Shown: positions 1 to 11,817, counted from the stretch's first letter. The stretch is 64,000 nt of DNA from Ephemerocybe angulata (GCA_013368325.1 JAACJK010000002.1:1426001-1490000); one strand, 5' to 3'. Notes: a model not told the origin generated them from the sequence alone. A program made the numbers and translations.

Positions 1-1
1 C

Positions 2-1222
2 CCTATTACCCTCGCCGCTCCCACAGCTTCGAGCGCTCGGCGCCAAGACGCGGCAACTAACGACTACAGTACGTTGGGATGCGCATTATCCACCCACCCA
101 TCCACAGTGATATTGACACCTTCACTCCCGACAGACTCGCGCTACCTCGTCTACGCCTTATCCCTCGAGCAACTCTCCGTTGCGTTCTATGACTCCTCCC
201 TCTCCCTACTCTCCGCAGACGATTTCCGTGCTGCGGGGCACCCAGACAACGTGCGACGGGGGTACGAGCAGGTTCTGAAGAGTGCGAAGGCGCATTCCGA
301 CTACCTCGTCGGGGAGATCACCAACCTGGGACACGCTGATGCCACTGTGGGTTGCGACTATGCTTTGTGAGTGTCCGACCGACCACTCGCGCACTCGGCG
401 ACCTCCTGGTGATTTGGGATGCTCACTCTATCTATCCTAGCCCGGTCAAAACGACCGAGGACTTCATCAACCTGAGTGAGGCGATTCAGGCGCTTGCGGT
501 CTCGACCTACGTCGGAGCCCTCGATCGTAGCCAGTCAGATGTGAGTATTTCTTCATACCTTTGGCTGTGATGTGCCCAAATTGACTGACCATCCGTCGCT
601 CAGACATACACCACTGTTTTTGGCGGGATGCTGGGAGTTGAAGCACGCTATGCCAACTGGATTAGCACCGCGGTCAAGTACCAAGACTTGGGGGATATCA
701 GTTTCGAGGTGCGTACCATTCATTCAACGAAGATTTTTAACTGTACTGACCTGGGGTGTATTGTGTGCCTAGTATCCGTCTTCGATGAACGATACTTGGA
801 CCATCGCCGGTCTCTACGTCACCGGGTGCCCACCCGGCGTCGGCCCAGAAGACATATTCCCCGTCGGCCTGGTGGACTGGCCCGTCCTCACCATCCCTGA
901 CACCGTCTACCCTGGAGAGAGCATCTCCATCTCCTTCCCCAACACCCTCTACTCCACCGAAGATACACTTTTTGCTGGATTCGCGACGGGGATGAACACG
1001 GATATATATCCTCTGATCGGGAACGCTGATGGCAGCTTCTCCGTGACTGTGCCCCAGAACGTCGTTGGAAAGGGCGCAGTGTGGCTTTCTATCGTCAAGG
1101 GAGACGGTTCGTCTGTGAGGGATGATAACATGGTTGCGGGACCGGCTCTCTTGATGATGGCGGGGAGTCAGGAGTGGGATGGTGCGGACAGTGCTCTGAA
1201 CAAGAACACGTGGAGCTGGTGA
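2..1222 (+). CDS. Ferritin-like (Rds1-type) secreted protein, 5' partial
   Basis: The product resembles fungal Rds1/desiccation-related proteins, which have a ferritin-like four-helix fold and a C-terminal beta domain. Four exons join in phase: 2-366, 441-540, 604-708 and 773-1222, with introns of 63-74 nt starting GTGAGT or GTGCGT. Family landmarks are YALSLEQLSVAFY (helix 1), GGMLGVEARYANW (helix 4) and the C-terminal segment after WTIAGLYVTGCPPGVGPED. The frame is open to the first bases of the window, so the start codon and probable signal peptide lie upstream. A GTACGT near 68 and an AG near 107 could instead mark a short intron. The usual E-x2-H metal motifs read AKAH and EARY, so metal binding is doubtful. 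Family assignment is fairly firm; the function of this family is not well known. Confidence 0.75.
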
Positions 1223-1986
1223 TTGCAAGGGATGTGTATGCGGTTTGGATTGATACCAATTTGTAGGACTTAGCTGGTTAGATATTTTTCTGGATAGTAT
1301 GTACGTGATCAGCCTTTTTATATATATATACCCTGGCTCGTAAGGAAACAAGCATGTGAGAGAGCGAGCGACATCCCATTCACTGCAATCAAGGTATTCT
1401 GGGCAGTCACTAGTCGGAGGACTTCACAATCGTAGGAACAGCAGGGGCAACGGCCATGCATGATCTGTGCGTGACGACGGTTCAGATGGCGGAGAACTCC
1501 GGCTCGCGCCCTTCAACGGCCAGTGGTACTCATCCTGGAAGTGTGAAAAACGTGCAATAGACGATTGCACTATTGGATGTTCCTTACATGTCGGGGTTTG
1601 AGGGCGCCTCGTGTCTGATTAGTTGCCCATGTATGACGTCAAAGTCAGCTGAGAGACCGTTTAAGCGCCCATCGGGTCCATGAGATCTCGTACAGCCGTA
1701 TCGGCGTATCAAGCGTCAGGCCGGGAACATCTGGATAAGACTCACAACTCCCTTGATTGGGGGTAGTTGTAGGTAGAACAGTCCAAGGATACCCCGTAGT
1801 CAGAATAGACGCCCGTGCCAAGTTCGGGCAGAAGAAGTGTTGTCTCACATGACCGGTACACACAACACGAGGCGATCTGTAAGCCCTGAGCCCTAAGTCG
1901 TGGGTATTGACGGTTGACTGAAGGTTCCTCCCTACGTCTACCTTCGACCTAACCCTACACTTGTAATCTTGCTTCATCGTCTCGAT

Positions 1987-3026
1987 ATGAGCTCTGTAGC
2001 CGACGACACGCCAGACCACACCTGTAAGGACGCGGCTTCCGGACCCGAAGCATGTTGTCCTCGTAGGTCCAATAATATCTCTACGTGTGGTACCAGGGCT
2101 GAATCTAGAGTACGTGACGTGGGTGCAGTTGGACCCGACTGCGCTCTCCCAGTCGACGTTATACTGCGAAGTAGCGTAGATGGATCGCTCATCGGCGCGC
2201 ATCGAAAGTATCTGGAAGACTTCAGCGACGGGTTTCCTCCGTCAGACGCTGTCATCGCGTCAATGGACGCTGTACCCTTGTCGGAGGATGGGGACACGCT
2301 GAGGTTGCTCATGAAGTTCATGCACAAGCAGCGGCATCCAGCCATATCCGGTTTGGATCCTTCTTCCGTTTTTAAATTGGGGGAAGCGGCGGAGAAATAT
2401 ATGGTGTACTCAGCAATGTCTCCGTGTCGTGACTTTATTGAGTGCGCGCTCTACTCCTAACCGTCCAACTGACATAAAGAGGCTAACGAGGTGCTTAGAA
2501 GGATTGTTAAGACTCACCCAGCGACGAGTTTGTGCTACGCGGTCAAGTTCGATTACCCGGATATTGCAAATGCTGCTGCATTCTACACAATCTCCACATC
2601 GCTAGAAGATATGGAAGAGATTTCTAAAAAAGATCACAGGCTGCTCTATGCTTGGGTGAGCGTTTTCCAATCACAGACAGACCAGCAGAACGCGGCTGCT
2701 TACTCGTATCTCAGCTCCGCTATCGTGAAGCGTACATTGTAGCAGCAAAGAAAGCCCTCATTCCAGCTCCCTACTACAATACTAGAGGCCACAAACACGA
2801 ATGCGAGTGGTGGGGTCACTATTTTAATTTGACGGCTGCAGATTTGCCGCATACGGCTTGGGGGCTCATCGAGAGTGTGGCAGATGGAAGTTTCTCGCTG
2901 GAAGCGTATTCCAAGCATGTGAGTGCCTTACATCCATGCGTCGCATGTCCTAGGAGAGCAGCACAGTGGAAGAGTGATATTTCGAGGGGACTCCTCAGCG
3001 TCCCGAAGTTCTCTACCTTCTTGTAG
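1987..3026 (+). CDS. BTB/POZ domain protein (Agaricomycete type)
   Basis: This is a BTB-domain protein of the large mushroom family, likely a protein-interaction adaptor. Exons 1987-2428, 2480-2655 and 2715-3026 join in phase to about 309 residues. The first intron contains CTAAC; the second starts GTGAGC. The BTB core reads DVILRSSVDGSLIGAHRKY, then FSDGFPPSDAV, LLMKFMHKQRHP and EAAEKYMVYSAM, the typical order for the family. After the introns come LRYREAYIVAAKKALI and the C-terminal CVACPRRAAQWKSDI, matching the family's Cys-pair tail. The ATG at 1987 is the first in frame; the first 60 residues are poorly conserved and may hide another intron. The gene converges on a related fragment on the other strand. 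Confidence 0.72.
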
Positions 3027-3160
3027 GGTGGCGTTCGCGAAACCGGTCGCATCGCTACATGACGCGAGCCGCTTACCTAGTTCCCCAATATAGTGGGTTA
3101 AACGAGTAGTGTTGAATACGAACATAACGGTCTACTGCTGTGAAGACATCAATCATAAGT

Positions 3161-3805
3161 TCATAACGCGTCGTGCTCCAAACGTCCCCCCGTAGCCGAG
3201 GATGCTTTACGGGTCTGATTTGGCATGCTCCACGAAACTACTAAAGGGTTTGGTGGCCAACAGATCCTTCCTGAGCTCGGCCTTCCACTGGTGCTTCCCA
3301 TCGCACAGCACGCCCTACATCTGCAAGACTGGCTGAGCACATAGTAGTGAGCATCGAAGATTCCTTCGAGGCGGTCGAAGCTAGCGCCTCTGAGCAGCTT
3401 GAGATGTCCCTTTACAGTCATAGGGAGCGTTACTCTCATCGCAGCTACATAATCTGCCCAGGCCGTGCAGCCATCCCTTGGGGCCACTGCAACATAGACA
3501 TTGGCGGGGATAGACGTCAGAGCGTCTGACAATTCGACGAACTGCTCCCTGTATCTCATCTGGATACAAGAATCGTGAGTGATATGCTAGAGTTTGTGCG
3601 CCAAAGGCTGATGGCGAGAAGTACTCACCCATGCCAGGAAGGCTGTATCGTACCCTGTCAAGCGGCTTTTCATGTAAGTGGTATCCAAATCGACCATGAA
3701 AGGCGCTACTGCATCCGCAACATCGAGGTATCCGAACTTTGCCGAGTACGCAAAGTACGCAGTAGCTGTCCGGCCGTCCTTTACAAGTCGAGCTCTGAAA
3801 CACAC
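3161..3805 (-). pseudogene. BTB-family C-terminal fragment
   Basis: This is a paralogue of the neighbouring BTB gene on the opposite strand, with only the part after the BTB domain visible. Exons 3805-3629 and 3559-3161 join in phase across a GTGAGT intron (3628-3560), giving YFAYSAKFGYLDVADAVAP, TAFLAW and MRYREQF. These align with CYAVKFDYPDIANAAAF, LLYAW and LRYREAY of the 1987-3026 gene. Upstream of 3805 no BTB core (AHRK..., EKYMVYSAM) is readable before the repeat element begins at 3974. The N-terminal half therefore seems lost, and the insertion of that element is a possible cause. The C-terminal part keeps Cys residues (CRCRACC). Confidence 0.55.
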
Positions 3806-3973
3806 GTGTCAATGACCCCGATTGTTGCGGAGATCATTTGCTCCTCAGGCCCCGAACGGTGGGGCCAGCGCTTATCGCCGAACACAAACACGATAAGCGC
3901 CCAACAAGCCAACGCACCCGGATTACGGCTCACATCCGGAACCTCACATCAGCGACCTCGCTCCCCCGAAGCC

Positions 3974-4274
3974 CACCCATAGTCATAAAAAGATCGTGTT
4001 CATGAAAAGGATAAGTACACTAAGCAAGCAAGTAAGTATTCGCGACGCAAACTATCAGTCGATCGATCAATGCATGAAAACAAGTACTCGCGAATTGAGC
4101 CGAGTATGTAAGTAGGTAGGTATGGACAGTGTACAAGGTGAGCGAACGGGAGGGAATCAATGGTATCAAGCAGCTATCATCGCGAACGAGCGGTGCGGTG
4201 TAAGTATGCGGTGGGTGTGCATGGGTAAGCAAGCGTGTGTGGCGCTCTGGGGTAACTAACGAAGGGCACTGTCT
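3974..4274 (+). repeat. Left terminal inverted repeat of element I
   Basis: About 300 bp matching the complement of 10972-11225. Shared landmarks, in order, are CATAGTCATAAAAAGATCG, GTTCATGAAA, AAGTACACTAAGCAAGCAAG, ATCGATC, TGGTATCAA, CTAACGAAGGGCACTGTC. The inner portion is also the 3' flank of the chs7-like gene, and the same flank follows the gene copy near 62.35 kb. Confidence 0.75.
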
Positions 4275-4366
4275 GTTTCACTATGCAATGCGACGGGCGG
4301 CATGTGAAGCGGTCTGTGGGAGCGGTGGGTGGAAGGGGTGCGCACTGCGCGGGTATCGGCCGGGGA

Positions 4367-7300
4367 TCATGACGGGTAGTACTCGTCGTCCCACGATTCT
4401 ACAAGTCCACGCATCAGTTACCCAGCATTTCGAGCCGAGAGGAAAGAGGGGGAGGGGGAGAGACGCACCTTCGGTTATACTCTTCCACGCGAGATAGAGC
4501 ACGCCGACTGCGGCGGTCTCGAGGACGGTCGCGAGGAACGAGCCGTCGACTTTCTGGTTACTCGCCTACATCCGTATGTCAGCATTCTATCCCTTTCAAC
4601 TTGACACAGAGGAGCCGGGTGGGAATGGGAGAGAAGGGGTGGAATAAAAAGAGAAATGGGAGAAAAACGCACCGTACACAGCACCCGCCCAAGGAGGAAG
4701 AACGCAAGCTGGCTGAGCACGAAGAGCAGCGCGGCAAGGAGGTAGTACACCATCGGCCGGCGCTCGTTCAGGATGCGCAGTACGATGTAGGACATGATCA
4801 CAAGATATAAAAACGCCGCTCTGTATGTTAAAAGAGAAAGAGGGATGGTCAGTGAGTTGTTCGTTGACGTGGAGGAAGGGAAGGCGAACGTAGAAGAGTT
4901 GGAAATGAAGATGAAGAGGAAAGACGGTGAATGTAGAAGAAGAACGTGCGGACATGCACAACGATCACGGACGATCCCCGAAGCTCTGCATCAGGAAGGG
5001 ACGAGGAGGGATGGAGATTGACGCCCACACCCGACAAACCGCCACCAAGAAGAGCGTCCATGGACAAATGTTGGGGGACACAAGATCCAGCACAGGGGTA
5101 GAGTGTACAACACCCATCTCAAGCGCCGAACGTGATGCCCCGTGAATGTGCATGGACGCACCGAGGCGGCGGTTGTCTACGCAGAGTAAACGAGCGAGTG
5201 GAAGAACGAACTTGAACAAATAGACACAGACGCACTCGAACTCGAGCTCGAGGGAGAAAGTAAAAACGATAGCAGGGATCGCACCGCACAAGCCCCACCA
5301 AAAGAGCGCCCAACCTCAGTAGCCTTAAGCTACATGCGCCAACGCAAGAGCAGAGCGCACACCACCCACTCCAAGCGTCGAACGTGATGCCCGATGTCGC
5401 GACTGGACGCACCAAGGCAGGGGTTGTGTGCACGTGAGAATGAAGGAGCGGACATGGGGACGAACGAGGACGAACGAACTCAAGGAGAAAGAAACGAACG
5501 AAGGAAAGGAACGGCAACAAGAGTCCAAAACCCGGACATCCAGTCTACATCCACCCCCAACCGAAAGAGCATCCCATGCCAAATGGCGGACTACACGATC
5601 CGGCAAAAGAGCAGAGTGCTCAGCACCCACCCCAGCGCCGACCGTGATATGCCGGCGCACTAGCCGGGACGCGCCACGGCGAAGGTACGTTTGCAGGAGC
5701 GAAGGAACGAAGGGACGAAGGGACGAAGGGACGAACGCCCGCACGAGCGAAGGAAGACGAAATGAGAATAAACGTCGAAGAAACGAATCAACAAACTAAA
5801 GATCCCAACCATGGAGGAACAAGTCAACGACGAAGCAGGGGGGCGCCACCGACGACTAACGAGGGAACGCGCAAGCCCGAGCGGAGACGAATCACCGTCA
5901 TCCGCACCAAGAGCGAACGAGTCTCCCAAGATCGTCAGGTGGCGCGCAACGCTGTCGTTGGACGTCTATCCCTTAGGAAGGAGACGGAAGAGGGACACAT
6001 GGTGGACGACCCAAAGAAGGGTCAGTCCAAGAAAGGCTGAGCGAGAAGACGGACGAAAACAACAACGACGAAGCACAAGAGCGCCATGTTGAAGACCAAA
6101 GAGACGCGCAAGCCCGAGCGGAGACGGATCCCCGCCGCCGGACCACCAACAAGCGAGACTCCCCGAGGTCTCAGCATGGCGCGCGACGCTCGATACAATT
6201 CCGATAATGACCATCCCCGGACGGAAAAATGCGTCCAACGCCAGGAAAGAGCGTCGACTGCAGAAATTTCAAGGGCACGCGCGGGTGAAGGTAGGTGTAC
6301 AAACGTGCACACCACACTACATCGCGAACGAGGCACCCCGAATCTCGACGTGACGCGCGACGGACGCTGTCGGGCGCACTCACCCCAGGAACCGAGAAAT
6401 CCAAAATCCGAAATCCAAACTCGAAACCACGGGCCAACGACAAACCCATCGCAGAACTATCTCAAACCAAAAACGAACTCAAACCGAAAGCCAGATGGAA
6501 ACCCAAAGAGAAGTAAGTAGAGAGAAGAAAGAAAAACCACTCACGCAGCAGGCCAAACACTAGTCAACACAAACAACGGAATATTCCTCAACGCCTCAGG
6601 CGGACTCTCCACCCCGCCAATGAGCTGCGTCACGCCGAGCCCGATGTCGAGACTGACGTACGTCGTGACGCCGAGGAAGAGGATCGTGAAGATGCCGAAG
6701 GGCTGTTATCGAAGATCGGTCGGTTAGTACGTTGCTGGGAGGAGGAGGAGAGAAGAAGAAAAGAGTAATGAAGAGAAGAGGAGAATGAAGAGCAAACGAG
6801 GAAAAGGGAAGTAAAGTGAAATTAAGCGCAACGCGTATATGGGTGGACTGGTCGGGATAACCCCGTGCACTGCGCACTCCGGTCGGTTGGCGGTGCGTCC
6901 GGGAGGTACGAAGGAGATGGAGATCGGGGTGCTAGTGCGAGCAGGTGGGGGGTCGAGGGGACGGTCCATCGAGCGATCCAACGACGGGAGGAACGAAGGA
7001 ACGAGCGGGGGCGGGAGTTCTGGACGTCGAAGAAGCGTCGGGCGGTATAGCGAGTGCCAACGACTCCATGGTGTCCCGGGATTGTGAATAGGGAGGGCGA
7101 TTGCGCAAAGACGATGATTGAACGTGCATTCGTCCGGTAGTCGTTCTTCGTTCGTCGTGTGTTCTCCATCTCCGATGCACCTGCCCGTCCTTCCATCCAT
7201 CCATCAGTCCATCCACCCGTCCATCCATCTACCCATCCATCCATCAAGTCCTCCAAGCTCTATCCATCATCCCCTCTCCACGCCCGTCCACGCTCGTCCC

Positions 7301-8913
7301 ACGTCTCGTTCAGACCCCGACCCCCGTCCCCCAAAAGACCCGAGTATCCATATGTCCACCCATCCATACGTCCTTCCTGAGCGGCTCTACACGCCCGTCC
7401 ATCCATTCATTGATCAAGTGCTTCCACGAAAGAGCGGGCTGACTTCGCCGATGGTGACGAGGATAACGACATGTGTAGGTGCACAACACAGCCGAGTGCG
7501 CCAAGTAGGCCAGATGCGCGTGTGTGGAGGGTTGGGGTGAGGTGGAGCGGAGATTGAGGGGCGGGTTGGGGAAGTACAGCGAGGGATGGCGATGACAGGA
7601 TGGTCGTAGGTGCTTCCCGTATCCTAGGATCCCAGTATCGTCGTTTCCGAGTATGGATCGTCGTATGGCGGTATCCGTCCATCGAGGTATCCAGGATCGT
7701 CGTATGGTGGTATCCATCCATCGAGGTATCATCCCATCGAAGCAACCATTCATCCCATCGAAGCAACCATGCATCGTCCACCTAAGAGACAATCGTCTCC
7801 ATCCTGGGCACAGCCTAACGGCCTTCCTGCGCCGTTTTGTTTCGAGCGGCCCAACCAGCCAACGCCCCGCGTCCCATCCCGATCCAGACGCACGAAGGTA
7901 CAAGGAACAAAGGAACAACGAAAGGTAAAGATAAGGAAGGGAAAGCAGCTCGAAAGAAGAGCGAAACAGAACGAAACGGAACGAAAAAGCACTCATAAAC
8001 CAAAAACGAAGGTCGAGAAAGGCTACTCACAATCAAACTACTCAACGTCCCATCCTCCACGACCTGCGTCGCCACAATCGCGTTCGCGAGCAAAGTCCAG
8101 AACAGCGCCGCGACCATGCCCGCGTGCACGGCGGTGAGGACGACGAGGGCGGTGCTGCCCTGGGCGAGGAGGGCGCCCGTGGAGAGGAGCTGCAGCGGGA
8201 GGGTGAGGAGGTAGAGAGTGAGGAAGGAGCGGAGTTCGATTCGGCCTGGAGGGAGGGGGTTAGTATCACTATCTCTTTCGGGTATAACGGGGGATGAAGG
8301 GGGATGAGAGGAGGATGGATGAAGGATGAAGGAAGGAGGAGGGGGAGGACGAAGGACGAAGGACGATGCGGGAGGATGAAGGACGAATGGAAGGAACGAA
8401 AGGAGGAGGAGCAGCACGCACCCACAGCAGCCTTCCGCCTATTACACAACACAATAAGGAGCACCACGAAAAGGACGCTCACGCCGCAGGCGGCGATGTT
8501 GGCGACGTTGCTGATGCTGCCGTCGTGGTTGAGGCGCGGGATGCCGCATTTGGGGTTGATGCCCACGGGCGCGCTCGCGGGGGTCGCGGAGGGGCCTGTG
8601 AGGATTTGGGAGGCGTTGCGTTGGAGCTGCGGCGGGGTTCGGTGTTGCAAGTTTAAAATCAACAGTGCACGTTCGTTCGATGGGGGATGGACGACGGGCG
8701 GACGGGCGACGAGAAGGGGTGGGCGGAGGGGGAGGGCGATGGTGAAGGTGAAAGGACGATGGATGGGAGGGGGGAAGAGGGGAACGTCAGTTAGGCTATA
8801 GAATAAGCAGCGATGGGTGATGCCCCGAAGCGTACCTGGCGATAGAAGAGGTTACACCACGGATAACTGGGCGTATTCGTGCACAGGGGCGCAAAGTCCC
8901 CAAAGGCGGTCAT
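4367..8913 (-). CDS. chs7: Chitin synthase export chaperone, Chs7 family, intact with giant introns
   Basis: Chs7 proteins are multi-pass ER membrane chaperones needed for export of chitin synthase. Seven exons join in phase: 8913-8836, 8626-8422, 8245-8031, 6702-6545, 4820-4673, 4565-4469 and 4398-4367, giving 310 residues, the usual family length. Landmarks in order: MTAFGDFAPLCTNTPSYPWC, NPKCGIPR, VLCNRRKAAVG, GRIELRSFLTLYLLTLP, ATQVVEDGTLSSLI, SLDIGLGVTQLIGG, LRILNERRPMVYYLLAAL, KVDGSFLATVLE, AWKSITEESWDDEYYPS. Donors are GTACGC, GTGCGT or GTGAGT. Introns 3 (1,328 bp) and 4 (1,724 bp) are filled with the local repeat family; introns 1 and 2 are also long. No frameshift or stop was found. 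Whether such introns are spliced is unknown. Other copies in the window are broken. Confidence 0.88.
4821..6544 (-). repeat. chs7 intron 4 filled with tandem satellite-like units
   Basis: Between exons 4 and 5 lie degenerate units. Each holds a motif related to GCACACCACCCACTCCAAGC, followed by a GTCGAACGTGATGCC-like tail (near 5085-5140, 5340-5395, 5590-5650), and a second motif, GACGCGCAAGCCCGAGCGGA ... GGCGCGCAACGCTGTCG (near 5870-5960 and 6105-6195). GAAC microsatellite tracts separate them. The long open frames on both strands here are by-products of low-complexity sequence. Confidence 0.75.
6703..8030 (-). repeat. chs7 intron 3 expanded by GGAT/ATCC-rich repeats
   Basis: This intron is rich in CCATCCATC tracts (about 7190-7410) and CATCGAGGTATCC-like words (about 7670-7770). 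It also contains TGGGCACAGCC (about 7806), which recurs in the fused introns of the broken copies near 27,985 and 52,010. No coding sequence is seen. Confidence 0.7.
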
Positions 8914-9284
8914 CCTGCGGCGGCGTTTCGTGTACGCAGCAGGTCGTGTGTTCAGCCGGTTCGTCAGTCAGTCGGTTATTGGAGGTGAGAATCAGAAGAA
9001 GAAGAAGAAGGATGAAAGGGAGGGAGGGGGGACGAAGGGACGGGGTTAGGGTATGAGGGTCCAGGGAGGACGTCGACGACGGGAGAGGGAGAGGGCAACG
9101 GGCAACGTGTTGTTGAAGATTGTTCGGCAGCATTCCCGAGGGAGGGCGAGTCAAACATTCATATACAAGTCCATCAGTCAACGCCTTTCATGAAGCCACG
9201 CCTAACGCACGCACCTTGCCTTCCTTGTGCTCGCTTCCCAGCACTAAGCCGTGCCTAGGCTTCGACTTGTTCGCGTTTGAGGAC

Positions 9285-9560
9285 GAAAAGAGCGGGTGAG
9301 CGCTGCTGGGCGCTCAACGCTCAGCGCACGATAGGGAGGGGCAGGAAGTGGAGTGGAGAAGAGGAAGAGAGAGAGGGAAGGGTTGTGTGGAGACCGCCTG
9401 TCATGGGGTTGCCAAGCGCCCGGACACGTGGGGTGTATCAATCGATCGATCGATCAATCGCCGCTTCCATGCATCCATCCTTTCCTTCCCCGAGCATCCG
9501 TCTCTTGTTCTCGACCCACCACCACCATCGTGCTCGTTCTCTCCCTGGCGATCCTCCTCA
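9285..9560 (+). repeat. Centre sequence of element I
   Basis: A conserved block containing AAAAGAGCGGGTGAGCGCTG, CTGGGCGCTCAACGCTCAGC, GCGCCCGGACACGTGGG and a GATC/AATC microsatellite. The same block, in the same orientation, occurs near 16,150, 27,390 and 51,515. In each place repeat orientation flips across it. Confidence 0.7.
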
Positions 9561-9689
9561 GCCATAAGTAGGGCGATAGCTGGATGTCGATGCTCGAAGA
9601 GAACGTGCCTTGCCAACCATTCGCCGACCCCCCGCGCTATCTCCACACCTCGCGCCCGCCAACCCTGCACCATGCGGACTTGAATCTTG

Positions 9690-10145
9690 ATTACACCGAG
9701 GATTCTGCACACGACTTGCGACCTCTTGCGACACGCCCTTTTTCGTCATCGTCGAGCTCTCAACGTCCCCGCCCGCCCCTCCATGTCCGGCGCTCGATGT
9801 TGTGCCTGTAAGGACGCTGATGAGCGTTCTGTAGGGCAGAGGCTTCGTTACTTCGTGCATGACGGGGCGGCGGGTCGAATGGATGGAGCTTGGAACGTGA
9901 CGGTCGTACGTACGGCGGTGCCCACCCTGCCTGTCTCTGTGACCACACGAATCCCCGTCCATCCTAGGAATAACCGTCCTCGAGGTCTAACCGTCCTCTG
10001 CCCGCCCCTCCACAGCCCTGCGATCGACCTTGCGTCTGTACGAACGCTGATGAGCGTTCTGTAGGGCGGAGGCTTCGTGACGTGGGAACACACGGGGTGG
10101 CGGCTCGGATGGATGGATGCTTGATAGATGGCGGACGTATGTACA
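9690..10145 (+). repeat. Two tandem units of about 230 bp
   Basis: Two direct units share TGTAAGGACGCTGATGAGCG / TGTACGAACGCTGATGAGCG, then TTCTGTAGGGC, GGAGGCTTCGT and GGATGGATG. A single related unit lies at about 16,600-16,745 beside the second centre. Confidence 0.6.
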
Positions 10146-10189
10146 ATAATCCTAATCTTTCCTCTTCCTTCCCGAGGGAAAGACACCGA

Positions 10190-10970
10190 ACGACAGCGTC
10201 GCGCGCCACCCAACGATCTAGGAGTCCCGCTCGCTGGTGGTATGGATGGCGGGATGCGCCTCCGCTTGCGCTTGCGCGTGTACTATCAGATCTGTTGTGT
10301 GGCGCCCTTCTGCTTGGTGGCTTTGTCCTTTGGGGGTGGGGGTTTTGGTTGTGGGTTCGTTCGTTCGATATTTCATCTTCCTTTGCTCGTCCCTTCGTCC
10401 CTTCGTTCGTTCGTGCATTCCTTCCTACTCTACAACCGTACCTTCGCCCGTGGCGCGTCCCGTCCGATCGCCGGCATACCACGTTCGGTGTTCTGGGTGG
10501 GGTGCCGTGCACTCTACGTCCGTGCTGGATCGTGTGAGCTGGTGCTTTATCCTTTGCGGGATGCTCTTTCGGTGGGGGTTGGATGTATGATGGAGGTTTT
10601 TGTTCTTTGTTTTTGGCCCTTTTCTTTTCTCGTATACTCACTCCACATGCGCAACCACCGCCTCGGTGCGTCCAGGCACAGAAGCTGGGTATCACGTTCG
10701 GCGCTTGGAGTGGGCGGTGTACACTTTACTCTTGTGCTGGATCTTGTTAGCCTGTTGATCATGCATGGACGCTCTTTTGGTGGAGGTTTGTGCGGTGCTA
10801 CTGCGTCTCGCTTTTCTTTCTTCCTCCTTCGTTCGTTCGCTCCCTGGTCTCCTCGTATCTTCTACCGGTGAATTTCGTTCGTTCGCTCGTGCATTCGAGA
10901 CGCTCGTTCGCCCTCAGGGCCTCCCTCCGCTCGCCCTTCATACACTCAACTGCCGCCTCCGGGGGAATAA
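10190..10970 (+). repeat. Plus-oriented satellite units of element I
   Basis: Units in the orientation opposite to those in the chs7 introns: CGTCGCGCGCCACC (about 10,198), CACGTTCGGTGTTCTGGGTG (about 10,489) and CACGTTCGGCGCTTGGAGTG (about 10,693), with TTCGTTCG tracts. No chs7 exon was found in this arm. Confidence 0.65.
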
Positions 10971-10971
10971 C

Positions 10972-11225
10972 GGACAGTGCCCTTCGTTACCCCAGAACAC
11001 CACACATGCGCACTCCCACCGTACTCGCGCGCGATAACTGCTTTGATACCATTGATTCCCGTTCGCTCGCTCCCGACGCACATTTATTTACCCAGCACAC
11101 TGTCAATACTTACTTTGCCTTCATGCATCGATCGACGGCCTTTGTCACGCACGTCCGTCTACTTACTTGCTTGCTTAGTGTACTTATCATCTTTCATGAA
11201 CACGATCTTTTTATGACTATGGGTG
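10972..11225 (-). repeat. Right terminal inverted repeat of element I
   Basis: The complement of 3974-4274 with several small deletions. It ends in GATCTTTTTATGACTATGGGTG. Confidence 0.75.
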
Positions 11226-11817
11226 TGTGGAGTTTGGGAGGGATGGGTGCGTTGCAGTGTCGTGTTGGTGTATACCAGCCCGTCCGAGGATCTTTGGGGT
11301 TGGGCGCTTGTGTATCTTGTTTGGTGAGAGGGACGGCGCTTACCAACCTGTTATACCCCGATTGTAAGAGAGCCTTCATTTCGAGGCGTTTCGTTTCAGA
11401 TACTACTAGCCGTGGAGGGGCCGGTTGGACATATCCGAGGGCGCTCGAGGAGGTTATCCACCTTATCCATCATTCCTTGAACTGAATCTCAAGGCGTGAA
11501 TTGGCCGCAATTGGTGGCATGTAGATATGGTATTACGATACGCTGTTACTATGTGTCGTCGTCGCCGGCGGTTTGCCTGCCGCAGGGGGATGGGGTTCGC
11601 GACCGGTTGCGCTGAGCTTATCCGAATGAACTTACATCTCGGTATTTACTATTGGTGAGCAATACTACCATTGTCGTATCTCTTGGTAGACATCAACGTG
11701 AGAAATATCGTCCACTATTCAGTTATGCCCCGCTTCAGGGTGTACGTCAGCGTCCGTCCTCTTGAAGCTGTGTGGCGGCTGGCGAGACACGCAGCCTGTC
11801 GACCCAGAGACAGATCG
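11226..11817. other. Intergenic sequence, no gene recognised
   Basis: Short open frames are present but none resembles a known family, and no splice pattern stands out. The repeat family stops at 11225. Confidence 0.5.

Larger units (their letters stand above)
3974..11225. mobile_element. Element I: inverted-repeat-bounded element carrying a complete chs7-like gene
   Basis: The outer ends are near-identical in inverted orientation: CACCCATAGTCATAAAAAG at 3974 and its complement ending at 11225. Similarity continues inward to GGGCACTGTC (4265-4274) and its complement (10972-10981). Between them, repeat units are in complement orientation up to about 9.2 kb and in plus orientation from about 9.7 kb. 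The left part holds a whole Chs7-type gene; the right part holds only repeats. No target-site duplication is obvious at the ends. No transposase is encoded, so the element, if mobile, would need help from elsewhere. It may equally be a large palindromic duplication. Confidence 0.6.

Noticed and set aside
1645..2202. 185-codon minus-strand frame
   Set aside because: It overlaps the BTB gene antisense and resembles nothing known.
4237..10871. Many 60-250-codon open frames on both strands in the repeat arrays, rich in Arg, Glu, Thr or Phe, Ser, Arg
   Set aside because: They come from GAAC/GTTC and CCAT tracts, shift with every repeat unit and show no domain; only the chs7 exons have conserved splice structure.
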